Shown: positions 10,789 to 19,088 of the stretch, piece after piece
Layout of the letters: the number at the start of each line of letters is the position of its first letter
How positions within the stretch are numbered: position 1 is the first letter of the stretch
Source: an uncultured Rhodospirillaceae bacterium
GTDB lineage: Bacteria > Pseudomonadota > Alphaproteobacteria > Rhodospirillales > Magnetospirillaceae
Assembly: GCA_903941105.1 (NCBI GenBank)
Contig: CAJANL010000174.1
Location: 1-56,758, forward strand
DNA length: 56,758 nt
Direction of reading: 5' to 3'
Program-made: the position numbers and the translations under genes
The notes under the pieces: model-generated
What the model was told of the DNA's origin: nothing
What the model saw: the letters and a program-made list of their open reading frames with translations, nothing else
Database searches by the model: none

Positions 10789-11226
10789 CTAGAACGCCTT
10801 GGTGATCACCAGGATGACGACGCCGATCATCAACAGGGTAGGGACCTCGTTGACCATGCGGTAGAATTTCTCGCTGTGCCGATTGCGGTCGGCGGCGAAA
10901 TCGTTCTTACAGCGCACCAGAAAGACATGGCTGAGGGTCATCAGGACCACCAGCAGCAGTTTGACGTGGAACCAATGGGCGGCAAACAGGCCACCCTCCA
11001 CCGCCATCACCAGCCCCAGCGCCCAGGCCACGATCGCCGCCGGCGTCATGATCGCCTTGAGCAGACGGCGCTCCATCACCTTGAACAGCTCGGATGCCTC
11101 GGACCGCCTCGCCACTTGGGTGTGGTAGACGAACAGACGCGGCAGGTAGAGCATCCCGGCCATCCACGAGATCACCGCGATGACATGCAGGGCCTTCAGC
11201 CACAGATAGGTATCGCTGGACAGCAT
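10789..11226 (-). CDS. hemJ: Protoporphyrinogen oxidase HemJ
   Basis: A 145-residue integral membrane protein of the HemJ/UPF0093 family, which oxidises protoporphyrinogen IX to protoporphyrin IX in many alphaproteobacteria and cyanobacteria. It shows the typical N-terminal helix LWLKALHVIAVISWMAGMLYLPRLFVYH, containing the conserved His14, and three more hydrophobic segments (about 59-77, 85-105, 130-143). The ATG at 11226 overlaps the hemH stop by one base (TGATG). Its place directly after hemE-hemH puts it in the same terminal part of the haem pathway. Confidence 0.93.
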   Translation of the reverse strand: MLSSDTYLWLKALHVIAVISWMAGMLYLPRLFVYHTQVARRSEASELFKVMERRLLKAIMTPAAIVAWALGLVMAVEGGLFAAHWFHVKLLLVVLMTLSHVFLVRCKNDFAADRNRHSEKFYRMVNEVPTLLMIGVVILVITKAF

Positions 11227-12236
11227 CACCCCGGCTCCACCGGACAGCCGCACCCCAGCGTCCGGCACATCCTGCCGCCACCGCCGCCGGACGACCGCGC
11301 CACCTCGGCCAGGCCCGCGATGAAGCTGGAATGGCACCCCACCGCCGGCACCCGCACATAGGCGGGCACCCCCATCTCCACCGCCCGCTGCCGGTATTCG
11401 ATGTCGAGTTCCACCAGAGTCTCGGAATGTTCGGACACGAAAGCCACCGGCACCACCACCACCGGCACGCCATCGCGGCCGGCACGCTCCAGCTCTTTCT
11501 CAATGGAGGGGCCGATCCATTCCAGCGGTCCGACCCGACTCTGATAGCACACCACCCAATCCAGAAGAGGGATACCGGTCGCCGCCGCCACCGCAGCCGC
11601 GGTGCGTTCCACCTGCCGCTGATAGGGATCGCCGCGCTCGATCACCTTCTTGGGAAGTCCATGGGCGGAGAACAACACCCGTGGCCGTCCGCTATGGGCC
11701 GCCGCCTCATGACCGCTGCGCGCCAGTTCCGCCATGGCCGCCACCAAGCCATCCTGTTCGGGATAGCAGCACGCCACTTGCGTCGGTAATTCCAGCCCGC
11801 TCTGCCGCGCCGCCTCGGTCCACGCCTTGATCGAAGACCCGGAGGTGGTGGTGGAGAATTGGGGATAGAGCGGTAGCAAAATCACCCGATCGGCGCCCCA
11901 ATGCTTGACCGCCCATACCGCTTCCTCGGTCAATGGATGCCAATAGCGCATGGCGATGAAGCAGCGCCAATCGGTTCCCAACATCGCTTCCAGGGCGCGT
12001 GCCTGCGCCACCGTTTCCGCCAGCAGGGGCGAACGGCCGCCGATACGGGCATAAATCTTGCGGGCGACGGGAGCACGACGTTTGGATATCAGCTTGGCGA
12101 TCAGCCAGCGGATGGGCTGCGGTACGCCGATGATGGCCGGATCGGAAAACAGGTTGAACAGGAACGGCTCGACCGCCTCGGGGCTGTCCGGCCCACCAAG
12201 ATTGAAAAGAACAACGGCAGTTTTCACCCCCGCCAT
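11226..12236 (-). CDS. hemH: Ferrochelatase
   Basis: Inserts ferrous iron into protoporphyrin IX, the last step of haem b synthesis. The family signature FSAHGLPKK carries His192, the presumed metal-path residue, and [11 protein letters not shown] (268-278) holds the second catalytic acid. Length 336. The C-terminus ends with a cysteine-rich MCRTLGCGC (Cys324, 329, 331), with another Cys301 in VGCHSS. Some alphaproteobacterial ferrochelatases carry a [2Fe-2S] cluster, and these residues could be its ligands (inference). It overlaps the hemE end by 13 bp. Confidence 0.96.
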   Translation of the reverse strand: MAGVKTAVVLFNLGGPDSPEAVEPFLFNLFSDPAIIGVPQPIRWLIAKLISKRRAPVARKIYARIGGRSPLLAETVAQARALEAMLGTDWRCFIAMRYWHPLTEEAVWAVKHWGADRVILLPLYPQFSTTTSGSSIKAWTEAARQSGLELPTQVACCYPEQDGLVAAMAELARSGHEAAAHSGRPRVLFSAHGLPKKVIERGDPYQRQVERTAAAVAAATGIPLLDWVVCYQSRVGPLEWIGPSIEKELERAGRDGVPVVVVPVAFVSEHSETLVELDIEYRQRAVEMGVPAYVRVPAVGCHSSFIAGLAEVARSSGGGGGRMCRTLGCGCPVEPG

Positions 12237-13312
12237 CCTTTGACCCGTTCAGCCAGCCGGGCCACGTTCTCCGGCGGCGTCTGCGGTACGATGCCATGGC
12301 CGAGGTTGAAGATGAAGGGGCCATGGCCCAGCGTCCGCAGGATGTGATCGATACCGGCGTCGAGCGCCGCACCGCCGGCCACCAGCAGGATGGGGTCGAG
12401 ATTGCCCTGCACCGTGCATTTCGGCTGCAAGCGTTCCGCCGCCCAAGCCAGCGGGACCGACGAATCCAGCGAAATGCCGTCGACGCCGGTTTCGGTGACG
12501 TAGCGCTCGTAGAGGATGCCGGCCTGGCGCGGGAATCCCACCACCGGGATACCGGGCCGTTCGCTCCGGATGCGCTCGACCAGGGTCCGCATGGGGGCGA
12601 TGGCCCACCGTTCGAATTGGTCCTCGGGCAGCGTCCCGGCCCAGGTGTCGAACACCTGGATCGCTTCGGCGCCGTGATCGATCTGCCGGATCAGGTAATC
12701 GCCGGTGGCGGTGGTCAGCAGCTCCATCATCCGGGCGAAGATTTCCGGCTCGGACCACATCAGGCGCTTGGTATGGGCGAAGTCCTTGGAGCCACCCCCT
12801 TCGACCATATAGGTCGCCACCGTCCAGGGCGCCCCGGCGAAGCCGATCAGGGCGGTGGTGGGGGGGATGGCCTTGGACAAGGTCTTGACGGTCTCGTAGA
12901 CCGGTGCGAGGTGCTGGTGCAGGCCCGAGATGGTGAGACCATTCAGATCACTTGCCGAGCGAATGGGCGTCAACGCCGGTCCTTCGCCCTCGCGGAAGGT
13001 GACCTTCTGGCCGAGCGCGTCGGGAACCACCAGAATGTCGCTGAACAGGATGGCGGCGTCGAAGTCGTAGCGCCGCAGTGGCTGCAGGGTGACCTCGGTG
13101 GCCAGGGCGGGATTGTAACACACATCGAGGAAGCTGCCGGCGCGTGTCCGGGTCTCGCGGTATTCCGGCAAATAGCGACCTGCCTGACGCATCAGCCAGA
13201 AGGGTGGGGGGGTCAAGGTCTCGCCGGCCAGGGCGCGGAGATAACGCTTCGTCGGTGGGGAGCGATCGGTCACGGGGAGCCTCTGGGCCGGGGGTTTTCC
13301 GGTGACCGTCAT
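12224..13312 (-). CDS. hemE: Uroporphyrinogen decarboxylase
   Basis: Decarboxylates the four acetate chains of uroporphyrinogen III. The signature [15 protein letters not shown] appears near the N-terminus, with [14 protein letters not shown] and the [20 protein letters not shown] active-site segment downstream. From the ATG at 13312 it has 362 residues, slightly long. A GTG at 13273, with AGAGG seven bases upstream, would give 349 residues, nearer the family norm, so the true start may be there. It is first of the hemE-hemH-hemJ operon and borders the putative replication origin, as in Caulobacter and other alphaproteobacteria. Confidence 0.95.
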   Translation of the reverse strand: MTVTGKPPAQRLPVTDRSPPTKRYLRALAGETLTPPPFWLMRQAGRYLPEYRETRTRAGSFLDVCYNPALATEVTLQPLRRYDFDAAILFSDILVVPDALGQKVTFREGEGPALTPIRSASDLNGLTISGLHQHLAPVYETVKTLSKAIPPTTALIGFAGAPWTVATYMVEGGGSKDFAHTKRLMWSEPEIFARMMELLTTATGDYLIRQIDHGAEAIQVFDTWAGTLPEDQFERWAIAPMRTLVERIRSERPGIPVVGFPRQAGILYERYVTETGVDGISLDSSVPLAWAAERLQPKCTVQGNLDPILLVAGGAALDAGIDHILRTLGHGPFIFNLGHGIVPQTPPENVARLAERVKGWRG

Positions 13313-13438
13313 ACAGTCTTTAGTTCTTTTAGGAAAGATTGCTGTATTTAGTGGATGGCTGTGGAAGGTGGGGATTGGCCATTGTCCCCATGTTTTCCCC
13401 TGTCTCATCCCAAAGTGTCGGGGGATGGTGTTCTCGCG

Positions 13439-13447
13439 TGTGGAAAA
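13439..13447 (-). promoter_or_regulatory. DnaA-box-like nonamer
   Basis: TGTGGAAAA on the plus strand (TTTTCCACA on the minus), one mismatch from the consensus TTATCCACA, inside the hemE/DUF299 gap. Confidence 0.5.
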
Positions 13448-13674
13448 CCTGGAGTCACCACCGTCAATACCCTGACCCGTCTCCCGAAAGCCATAGCCTG
13501 AAAGGCGGGATAAGTCGGGGGAAATCGGGTGTCATACCCGGTGATTCACGCTATCCTTCCCTCGGTGACCTCCGGTTTTGGACAGGGGGGCACCCATGTT
13601 CATCGCCGGGACACGGATGGGGACGGAATTTGGCCCTTCCCCGCCGACCCCCCGGTTATCCCCGGAATTGCGAC

Positions 13675-13683
13675 TTACCCACA
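13675..13683 (+). promoter_or_regulatory. DnaA-box-like nonamer near the DUF299 start
   Basis: TTACCCACA, one mismatch from TTATCCACA, ending four bases before the DUF299 ATG. It could link DnaA binding to expression of that gene (inference). Confidence 0.5.
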
Positions 13684-13687
13684 GGCC

Positions 13688-14515
13688 ATGACCAGCTTCC
13701 ACCTCCATCTCGTCTCCGACGCCACCGGTGAGACCGTCGCCTCGGTGGCCCGTGCCTGTATGGCTCAGTTCGAGGGTGTCCACCCCATCCAGCACAACTG
13801 GTGGTTGGTGCGCACCCAGGCCCAGGCCGAGCGTGTCATCGCCGGCATCGAGGAGCATCCCGGCATCGTGCTGTTCACCGTGGTGGATGGCGGCGTGCGT
13901 GGCGTGCTGGAGGAGGCCTGCCGTCATCTCAAGGTGCCGTGCATCCCCCTGCTCGATCCCGCCATGGCGGCGCTGGCCGGCCATCTCGGTGTCGAGATGC
14001 AGCACAAGCCCGGCCGGCAGTACCAACTCGATGCCGAGTATTTCCGCCGCATCGACGCCATGCAGTTCACCCTGGCCCATGACGACGGCCAGTTGATGGA
14101 GGACATCGAGGATGCCGACATCGTGCTGGTGGGGGTGTCGCGCACCTCGAAGACGCCGACCTGCATGTACATCGCCAACCGTGGGCTGAAATGCGCCAAT
14201 TATCCGCTGGTTCCCGGCGTGCCGTTGCCGCCGCAGCTGGAAGCCGTCAAGGCGCCGCTGGTGATCGGGTTGACCAAGGACCCCAAGAGCCTGTCGGAAA
14301 TCCGCCGCGCCCGGCTGCGTCTGCTCAACGAGCGTGAAGAGACCGAATACGCCCAATTCGAGAAGGTCAAGGAGGAGGTGCAGCAGGCTCGCCGCCTGTT
14401 CTCCCGCCATGGCTGGCCGGTGGTGGACGTCACCCGCCGCTCCATCGAGGAGGCCTCGGCCACCATCATCCAGCTCTATGCCCAGCACGCCGGGCTGGAG
14501 TCGAGCTCGTCGTGA
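13688..14515 (+). CDS. Bifunctional kinase/pyrophosphorylase regulating pyruvate phosphate dikinase (DUF299)
   Basis: Family enzymes phosphorylate (with ADP) and dephosphorylate pyruvate, phosphate dikinase or PEP synthase, switching it off and on. The start FHLHLVSDATGET and the P-loop GVSRTSKTP (149-157) are the family hallmarks; 275 residues is normal. I start at ATG 13688 because the conserved N-terminus begins there; the open frame continues upstream into the putative origin without family similarity. It is the first rightward gene from the origin, followed by maf with a one-base stop/start overlap. Confidence 0.94.
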   Translation: MTSFHLHLVSDATGETVASVARACMAQFEGVHPIQHNWWLVRTQAQAERVIAGIEEHPGIVLFTVVDGGVRGVLEEACRHLKVPCIPLLDPAMAALAGHLGVEMQHKPGRQYQLDAEYFRRIDAMQFTLAHDDGQLMEDIEDADIVLVGVSRTSKTPTCMYIANRGLKCANYPLVPGVPLPPQLEAVKAPLVIGLTKDPKSLSEIRRARLRLLNEREETEYAQFEKVKEEVQQARRLFSRHGWPVVDVTRRSIEEASATIIQLYAQHAGLESSSS

Positions 14516-15108
14516 TGATTCTGGCGTCGGCCAGCGCGGCGCGGCGCCGCCTGCTGGAGGAGGCCGGCGTCGCCGTGGCCGTCGAGGCGGCGGCGGCGGC
14601 GGTGGACGAGACGGCGGTCAAGCTGGCCGTCCGCGCCGAAACCAATCCTCCCGCCCGCGCCGCCGAGGCCCTGGCCGAGCTGAAGGCCATGCGGGTGTCG
14701 GCCCGCCATCCCGGCGCCATGGTGCTGGGCTGTGACCAGATGCTCGACTGCGATGGCCGCTGGTTCGACAAGCCGTCCGACCTCGCCGAGGCCCGCGCCC
14801 ATCTGCTGGCCCTGAAGGGGCGCCGTCACCGGCTGACCAGCGCGGTGGCCGCCGTGCGTGACGGTCGCCTGCTGTGGCACCACACCGAGGTGGCGACCCT
14901 GACCATGCGGAATTTTTCCGATGCCTTTCTCGACGGCTATCTGGCGGCGGCGGGAGAGGCCGCCTTGGGCTCGGTGGGGGCCTATCAGCTGGAGGGCCTA
15001 GGCGCTCAGCTGTTCGTGATGGTGGAGGGTGACTTCTTCACCGTCCTTGGCCTGCCGCTGCTGGCGGTGCTCGATTTCCTGCGCGAGAACGGGGAGTTGC
15101 CCCCATGA
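14515..15108 (+). CDS. maf: Maf-like nucleoside triphosphate pyrophosphatase
   Basis: Maf proteins hydrolyse dTTP/UTP or modified nucleotides to monophosphates and influence septum formation. The N-terminal signature ILASASAARRRLLEEAG is followed by the conserved GCDQM, here in the position of the usual GADT, and by KP and YQLEG segments later. Length is 197 from the ATG at 14515, which shares one base with the preceding stop; a GTG three bases upstream is an alternative. The exact substrate (Maf, YhdE or YceF class) cannot be read off securely. Confidence 0.92.
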   Translation: MILASASAARRRLLEEAGVAVAVEAAAAAVDETAVKLAVRAETNPPARAAEALAELKAMRVSARHPGAMVLGCDQMLDCDGRWFDKPSDLAEARAHLLALKGRRHRLTSAVAAVRDGRLLWHHTEVATLTMRNFSDAFLDGYLAAAGEAALGSVGAYQLEGLGAQLFVMVEGDFFTVLGLPLLAVLDFLRENGELPP

Positions 15109-15935
15109 TATCCGGCAAGGCGAAATTGGCGGGGGTGATCGGCTGGCCGGTAGGCCATTCGCGCTCGCCCCGGCTGCACGGCTTCTGGCTGGAGCGGTTC
15201 GGCATCGACGGCGCCTATGTGCCGCTGGCGGTGAAGCCCGAGGATTTCCCCGATGTCATCCGTGCCCTGCCCCTGATGGGCTTCCGTGGCGCCAATCTTA
15301 CCGTGCCGCACAAGGAGATGGCGGTGGGCCTGGTGGACGTGGTGGAGCCGCTGGCCTGGCGCATCGGCGCCGTCAACACCCTGGTCATCCGCGACGACGG
15401 CAGCATCGAGGGCCGCAACACCGATGCCTTCGGTTTCCTCGAAAACCTGCGGCGCGGCGCCCCCGGCTGGGTGCCGGCCAGCGGCCCGGCGGTAGTGGTG
15501 GGGGCCGGCGGCGCCGCCCGCGCCGTCTGCGTCGCCCTCCAGGACGCCGGGGTGACCGAGATCCGTCTGGTCAACCGTACCGAGGAGCGGGCACAGGCGC
15601 TGGCCGACGCCCTGGGGACCGGTATGGTGGTGCCATGGGCCGAGCGTGCCGTGGCACTGGCCGGCGCCGCCCTGCTGGTCAACACCACCCCCCTGGGCAT
15701 GACCGGCCAGCCGCCCCTCGACCTCGACCTCACCGCCCTGCCGCCGACGGCAGTGGTCAACGATATCGTCTACGCGCCGCTGGAGACCGACCTGCTGGCC
15801 CGGGCCCGGGCGCGCGGCAACGTCGTCGTCGATGGCCTCGGCATGCTGCTGTGGCAGGCGGTGCCGGCGTTCGAGGCTTGGTTCGGGCAGCGGCCGGCGG
15901 TGACGGAGGAGCTGCGTCGATACGTCCTGGCTTGA
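15105..15935 (+). CDS. aroE: Shikimate 5-dehydrogenase
   Basis: Reduces 3-dehydroshikimate with NADPH in the aromatic amino acid pathway. The substrate site GWPVGHSRSPRLH is at residues 13-25, and the catalytic-lysine segment NLTVPHK at 64-70. The NADP-binding GAGGAARAV follows, with the NRT clamp after it. 276 residues is standard. The start overlaps maf by 4 bp (ATGA), so maf-aroE-coaE form one operon. Confidence 0.96.
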   Translation: MISGKAKLAGVIGWPVGHSRSPRLHGFWLERFGIDGAYVPLAVKPEDFPDVIRALPLMGFRGANLTVPHKEMAVGLVDVVEPLAWRIGAVNTLVIRDDGSIEGRNTDAFGFLENLRRGAPGWVPASGPAVVVGAGGAARAVCVALQDAGVTEIRLVNRTEERAQALADALGTGMVVPWAERAVALAGAALLVNTTPLGMTGQPPLDLDLTALPPTAVVNDIVYAPLETDLLARARARGNVVVDGLGMLLWQAVPAFEAWFGQRPAVTEELRRYVLA

Positions 15936-15954
15936 GATTCGGGTGGACAAGGCC

Positions 15955-16554
15955 ATGAACATCCTCGGCCTCACCGGCTCCATCGGCATGGGCAAGAGCA
16001 CCGCCGCCGCCATGCTGCGGCGGCTGGGGGTGCCGGTGCATGATGCCGATGCGGTGGTGCACTGCCTGTTCGCGCGGGGCGGTGCCGCCGTGGCCGGGGT
16101 GGCGGCGGCGTTTCCCGGTGTGATACAGGATAGCCGCGTCGACCGTGTCGCGCTGGGCCGGCGGGTGTTCGGCGACCCGGCCGCCCTGGCCCGCCTGGAG
16201 GCCATCGTCCATCCCCTGGTGCGTGCCGCCGAGCGCCGGTTTCTCCAGATCCACCGTCGGCGCGGCACCCCCTTGGTGGTGCTCGATATTCCGCTGCTGT
16301 TCGAAACCGGCGGCGAGCGGCGGGTGGACCGGGTGGTGGTGGTGAGCTGCCCCGGCTTTCTCCAGGCGCAGCGGGTGCTGAAGCGCCCCGGCATGACCCC
16401 GGAGCGCTTTGCCGTCATCCGTGCCAAGCAGATGCCCGACGCCGAAAAGCGCAAACGCGCCGATTTCGTCGTTCCCACCGGCTGTGGCCGCCGCGAGACC
16501 TTGCGCCGGCTGCGTGCCGTCGTCACACTGATGTCATGCGCGAGATCGTCCTAG
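15955..16554 (+). CDS. coaE: Dephospho-CoA kinase
   Basis: Catalyses the last step of coenzyme A synthesis. The P-loop GSIGMGKS is at residues 8-15 of a 199-residue protein beginning MNILGLTG. The ATG at 15955 is preferred over an in-frame GTG four codons upstream because the family starts at this position, although the GTG cannot be excluded. The D-A-D motif (HDADAVVH) and the VVVVSC strand are family features. It overlaps the dnaQ start by 19 bp. Confidence 0.94.
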   Translation: MNILGLTGSIGMGKSTAAAMLRRLGVPVHDADAVVHCLFARGGAAVAGVAAAFPGVIQDSRVDRVALGRRVFGDPAALARLEAIVHPLVRAAERRFLQIHRRRGTPLVVLDIPLLFETGGERRVDRVVVVSCPGFLQAQRVLKRPGMTPERFAVIRAKQMPDAEKRKRADFVVPTGCGRRETLRRLRAVVTLMSCARSS

Positions 16555-17210
16555 ACACCGAGACCACCGGCTTCGACCCGCTATCCGGCCACCGCATCGC
16601 CGAAATCGGCTGTGTCGAGCTGCTGAACCACCTGCCCACCGGCCGGGTGTTCCACAAATACGTCAATCCCGAGCGCGACATGCCCGCGGAGGCCTTCAAG
16701 GTCCACGGGCTGTCGGCCGATTTCCTGTCAAAACACGCCATTTTCGCTGAGGTGGCGGTCGAATTCCTCGCCTTCATCGAGGACTCGCCGTTGATCATCC
16801 ACAACGCCGAATTCGACATGAAGTTCATCAATGCCGAGTTGGTGCGCTGCGGCCTTGCCACCCTGCCCATGAGCCGGGCGGTGGATACCGTGCCGATCGC
16901 CCGGCGCAAGTTCCCCGGCGCCCAGGCCAGCCTCGACGCCCTGTGCCGCCGCTTCGAGATCGACAACGCCCACCGCACCCGGCACGGCGCCCTGCTCGAT
17001 TCGGAATTGCTGGCCGAGGTCTATCTGCAGCTGATCGGCGGCCGTCAGCCAGGGCTGGAGCTGGCGGCGGGCAAATCCGCCGCCCAGGCCGTCGCCGTGG
17101 TGAAGCGTGAACCCCGCCCGGCTCGGCCGCATGCCGCCAGCGACGCCGAGCAGGCCGCTCACGCTGGTTTCGTCGCCAAGCTCAAGAATGCGGTGTGGGT
17201 GCGCGAGTGA
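16536..17210 (+). CDS. dnaQ: DNA polymerase III epsilon subunit (3'-5' proofreading exonuclease)
   Basis: Proofreading subunit of the replicative polymerase. It has all five DEDDh residues: Asp7 and Glu9 in VLDTETTGFD, Asp94 in HNAEFD, and His150/Asp155 in RHGALLD. At 224 residues it has a C-terminal tail able to bind the polymerase alpha subunit. The coaE-dnaQ-secB neighbourhood is conserved in alphaproteobacteria, which supports dnaQ over a generic exonuclease. Its end faces secB across a REP-like repeat. Confidence 0.95.
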   Translation: MREIVLDTETTGFDPLSGHRIAEIGCVELLNHLPTGRVFHKYVNPERDMPAEAFKVHGLSADFLSKHAIFAEVAVEFLAFIEDSPLIIHNAEFDMKFINAELVRCGLATLPMSRAVDTVPIARRKFPGAQASLDALCRRFEIDNAHRTRHGALLDSELLAEVYLQLIGGRQPGLELAAGKSAAQAVAVVKREPRPARPHAASDAEQAAHAGFVAKLKNAVWVRE

Positions 17211-17220
17211 TCGCCACCAT

Positions 17221-17302
17221 CGTCGTCCCCCCCGGACTTGATCCGGGGGTCCATGGCGATGCGGCACCGCACGGATGGCCGGGTCACCCCCCGGCCATGA
17301 CG
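17221..17302. repeat. REP-like double hairpin between dnaQ and secB
   Basis: Two stems: CCCCCGGA/TCCGGGGG (17229-17236 with 17242-17249, 5-nt loop) and ATGGCCGGG/CCCGGCCAT (17275-17283 with 17290-17298). The outer ends CGTCGT and ATGACG are also inverted. This layout matches the extragenic palindromes common in alphaproteobacterial genomes. It lies between convergent stop codons and may also end transcription. Confidence 0.75.
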
Positions 17303-17319
17303 GAAAAGATTGGTTCTTC

Positions 17320-17805
17320 TTACGCCGTCTCGGTGGTGTCCGCGCCCTCATTCGCCACCATCTGCTCAAGGCGCGAGCGATAGAGCTGGACGAAGTCGAG
17401 CGGCTGGATCATCAGCGGCGGGAAGCCGCCGTCGCGGGTCAGGTCGGCGACCAGATTGCGGGCGAAGGGGAACAGCAGCCGCGGGCATTCCACCAGCAGC
17501 ACCGCCTGCACATGCTCTTCGGGGACATTGAGGATGAACACGCCGGCATAGGCCAGCTCGGCAATGAACACCGGCTTGTTGCCCGGCAGCGAGGCCTCGA
17601 CCCGCAGGTGCAGCACCACCTCATAGGCATTGTCGCCCAGCTTGTTGGCATCGATGTCGACGTGGATGGGGATCTCGGGGTTCTGGCCCTGCATCTCGTG
17701 GAAAATCATCGGCGCGCCGGGGACCTCGAACGACAGATCCTTGATGTACTGCCCGTTGACCGTCAGGGGCGGCTGGGTGTGTTCGGCGGTGTTGGTGTCG
17801 CTCAT
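17320..17805 (-). CDS. secB: Protein-export chaperone SecB
   Basis: Holds preproteins unfolded and passes them to SecA. The 161-residue protein shows the family core QYIKDLSFEVPGAP near residue 20, with EVVLHLRVEA and the FPFARNLVADLTRDGGFPPLMIQPLDFVQLY block in the second half. The ATG at 17805 has a strong AAGGAG site. It lies next to fxsA on the same strand, with 34 bp between the genes. Confidence 0.97.
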   Translation of the reverse strand: MSDTNTAEHTQPPLTVNGQYIKDLSFEVPGAPMIFHEMQGQNPEIPIHVDIDANKLGDNAYEVVLHLRVEASLPGNKPVFIAELAYAGVFILNVPEEHVQAVLLVECPRLLFPFARNLVADLTRDGGFPPLMIQPLDFVQLYRSRLEQMVANEGADTTETA

Positions 17806-17839
17806 CTGACTCTCCTTGAGGCGTGCGGTTGACGGGGTA

Positions 17840-18286
17840 TCATGGATCGTCGCGCGGCACAACCGGCCGATCCGGAGGGATTTCGTGGAAGTCCCCCTCT
17901 ATGACCATCGGCCCACGGCGCGGCGGCGTCGCAACCTTGACACGGGTGCTCAGCCAGCGCCGCAGCAGGGCCCGAACCGGCGGCAGCAGCAGCAGCAGCG
18001 CCAGCACATCCGAGAAGAAGCCCGGCAGCAGCAGTAACCCGCCGGCCACGGCCAGGCAGAGCCCGTCGAAGGCCTCGGCCAGCGGTGGCTCGCCGCGTTC
18101 CACCTGCGCCCGCACCGCCCGGGCGGTGGCGAGACCCTGGCGGCGCAGCACCGCCATGCCGACCATGCCGGCCGCGATGGCTGCGACGATGGTGGGCAGC
18201 ACACCGAAGGTGGTGGCCGCCTGCACGAACAGGGTGATCTCGATCACCGGGAAGGCCAGTATGGCCCCCAACATCAACCATCCCAT
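17840..18286 (-). CDS. fxsA: FxsA family membrane protein
   Basis: A 148-residue inner-membrane protein. FxsA of E. coli counteracts F-plasmid exclusion of phage T7; the native role is unclear. The N-terminal hydrophobic segments (about 3-24 and 28-47) and the GLCLAVAGGLLLLPGFFSDVLALLLLLPPVR block (about 74-104) are the family signature. The C-terminus is a soluble acidic tail. It is divergent from the Tim44-like gene across 96 bp. Confidence 0.9.
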   Translation of the reverse strand: MGWLMLGAILAFPVIEITLFVQAATTFGVLPTIVAAIAAGMVGMAVLRRQGLATARAVRAQVERGEPPLAEAFDGLCLAVAGGLLLLPGFFSDVLALLLLLPPVRALLRRWLSTRVKVATPPRRGPMVIEGDFHEIPPDRPVVPRDDP

Positions 18287-18382
18287 GCTTGCTCTTTCCC
18301 CTTCGGCGGCTTATCTGTTGGGTTCAGGCGTTACGGCGCGACGTTACCGCCGCCCTTGCCCGGTTTCAGGATAATAAGGCCT

Positions 18383-19081
18383 ATGAACGACGGCTTCCAT
18401 TTCCTCGATATCGTCTTCTTCGCCATGGTGGCGGCGTTCCTGGTGCTGCGCCTGCGCAGCGTGCTGGGCAAGCGCACCGGCCAGGAGCGGCGTCCCGACC
18501 AGTGGCAGGCCGCCCCTCCGGTCAAGCCGGCGGCCAAGCCCGCCGACGCTGCCGCGGGTGACAACGTCATCGAGCTGCCCCGTGCGCGGCGCTCGGCCGC
18601 CGAGCCGTCCCCCTCGACGCCGGCCGGGGCCGGCATCGCCGCCATCCGCGCCGCCGATCCCGATTTCGACACCGATGGCTTCCTGGCCGGCGCCCGCGCC
18701 GCCTTCGAGATGATCGTCACCGCCTATGCCGCCGGTGACAAGGCGGCGTTGCAGCCGCTGTTGAGCCCCGAGGTGTTCCGTCAGTTCAGCGACGCCATCG
18801 AGGCCCGCCGCCGTGCCGGCGAGTCGCTGGAGACCGAGCTGGTCGGCATCAAGGGGCTCGAAATCGTCGAGGCCCGCATGGAGGGCACTCACGCGCTGGT
18901 GACGCTGCGCTTCACCAGCGAGCAGACCAACGTGGTGCGCGATTCCCACGGCGCCATCGTCGAAGGTGACCCGACCCTGGTCGCCGGGGTGGTGGACGAG
19001 TGGAGTTTCCGCCGTGACACCAGTACGCGTGACCCCAACTGGGCGCTGGTCGCCACCCGCACCCCCGATCCGGAACGCTGA
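18383..19081 (+). CDS. Tim44/TimA-like inner-membrane protein
   Basis: A 232-residue protein with an N-terminal membrane anchor (about residues 6-24), a low-complexity Ala/Pro linker (about 45-90) and a C-terminal Tim44-like domain (from about 100, DPDFDTDGFLAGARAAFEMIVTAYAAGD). In alphaproteobacteria such proteins are the bacterial relatives of the mitochondrial import component Tim44; their own role is not settled. The ATG at 18383 follows AAGG. It is followed closely by mltA, an arrangement seen in related genomes. Confidence 0.88.
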   Translation: MNDGFHFLDIVFFAMVAAFLVLRLRSVLGKRTGQERRPDQWQAAPPVKPAAKPADAAAGDNVIELPRARRSAAEPSPSTPAGAGIAAIRAADPDFDTDGFLAGARAAFEMIVTAYAAGDKAALQPLLSPEVFRQFSDAIEARRRAGESLETELVGIKGLEIVEARMEGTHALVTLRFTSEQTNVVRDSHGAIVEGDPTLVAGVVDEWSFRRDTSTRDPNWALVATRTPDPER

Positions 19082-19088
19082 TCCTCCC

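Larger units (their letters stand above)
13313..13687. other. Candidate chromosomal replication origin (oriC) between hemE and the DUF299 gene
   Basis: 375 bp without a credible gene. An AT-rich stretch next to hemE (13313-13350, about 71% AT in a GC-rich genome) could be the unwinding element. DnaA-box-like nonamers are TGTGGAAAA (13439-13447, one mismatch to TGTGGATAA), TTACCCACA (13675-13683, one mismatch to TTATCCACA) and TTATCCCCG (13656-13664). Caulobacter-type weak boxes TCCCCA occur in both orientations (13369-13374, 13385-13390), and GANTC methylation sites at 13452 and 13543. The flanking genes diverge, and the parS sites lie 10-13 kb away. In Caulobacter the origin is at the same hemE/DUF299 junction. 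Confidence 0.7.

Noticed and set aside
13529..13687. N-terminal extension of the DUF299 kinase into the gap
   Set aside because: The extra residues lack family similarity, and the conserved start is at 13688.
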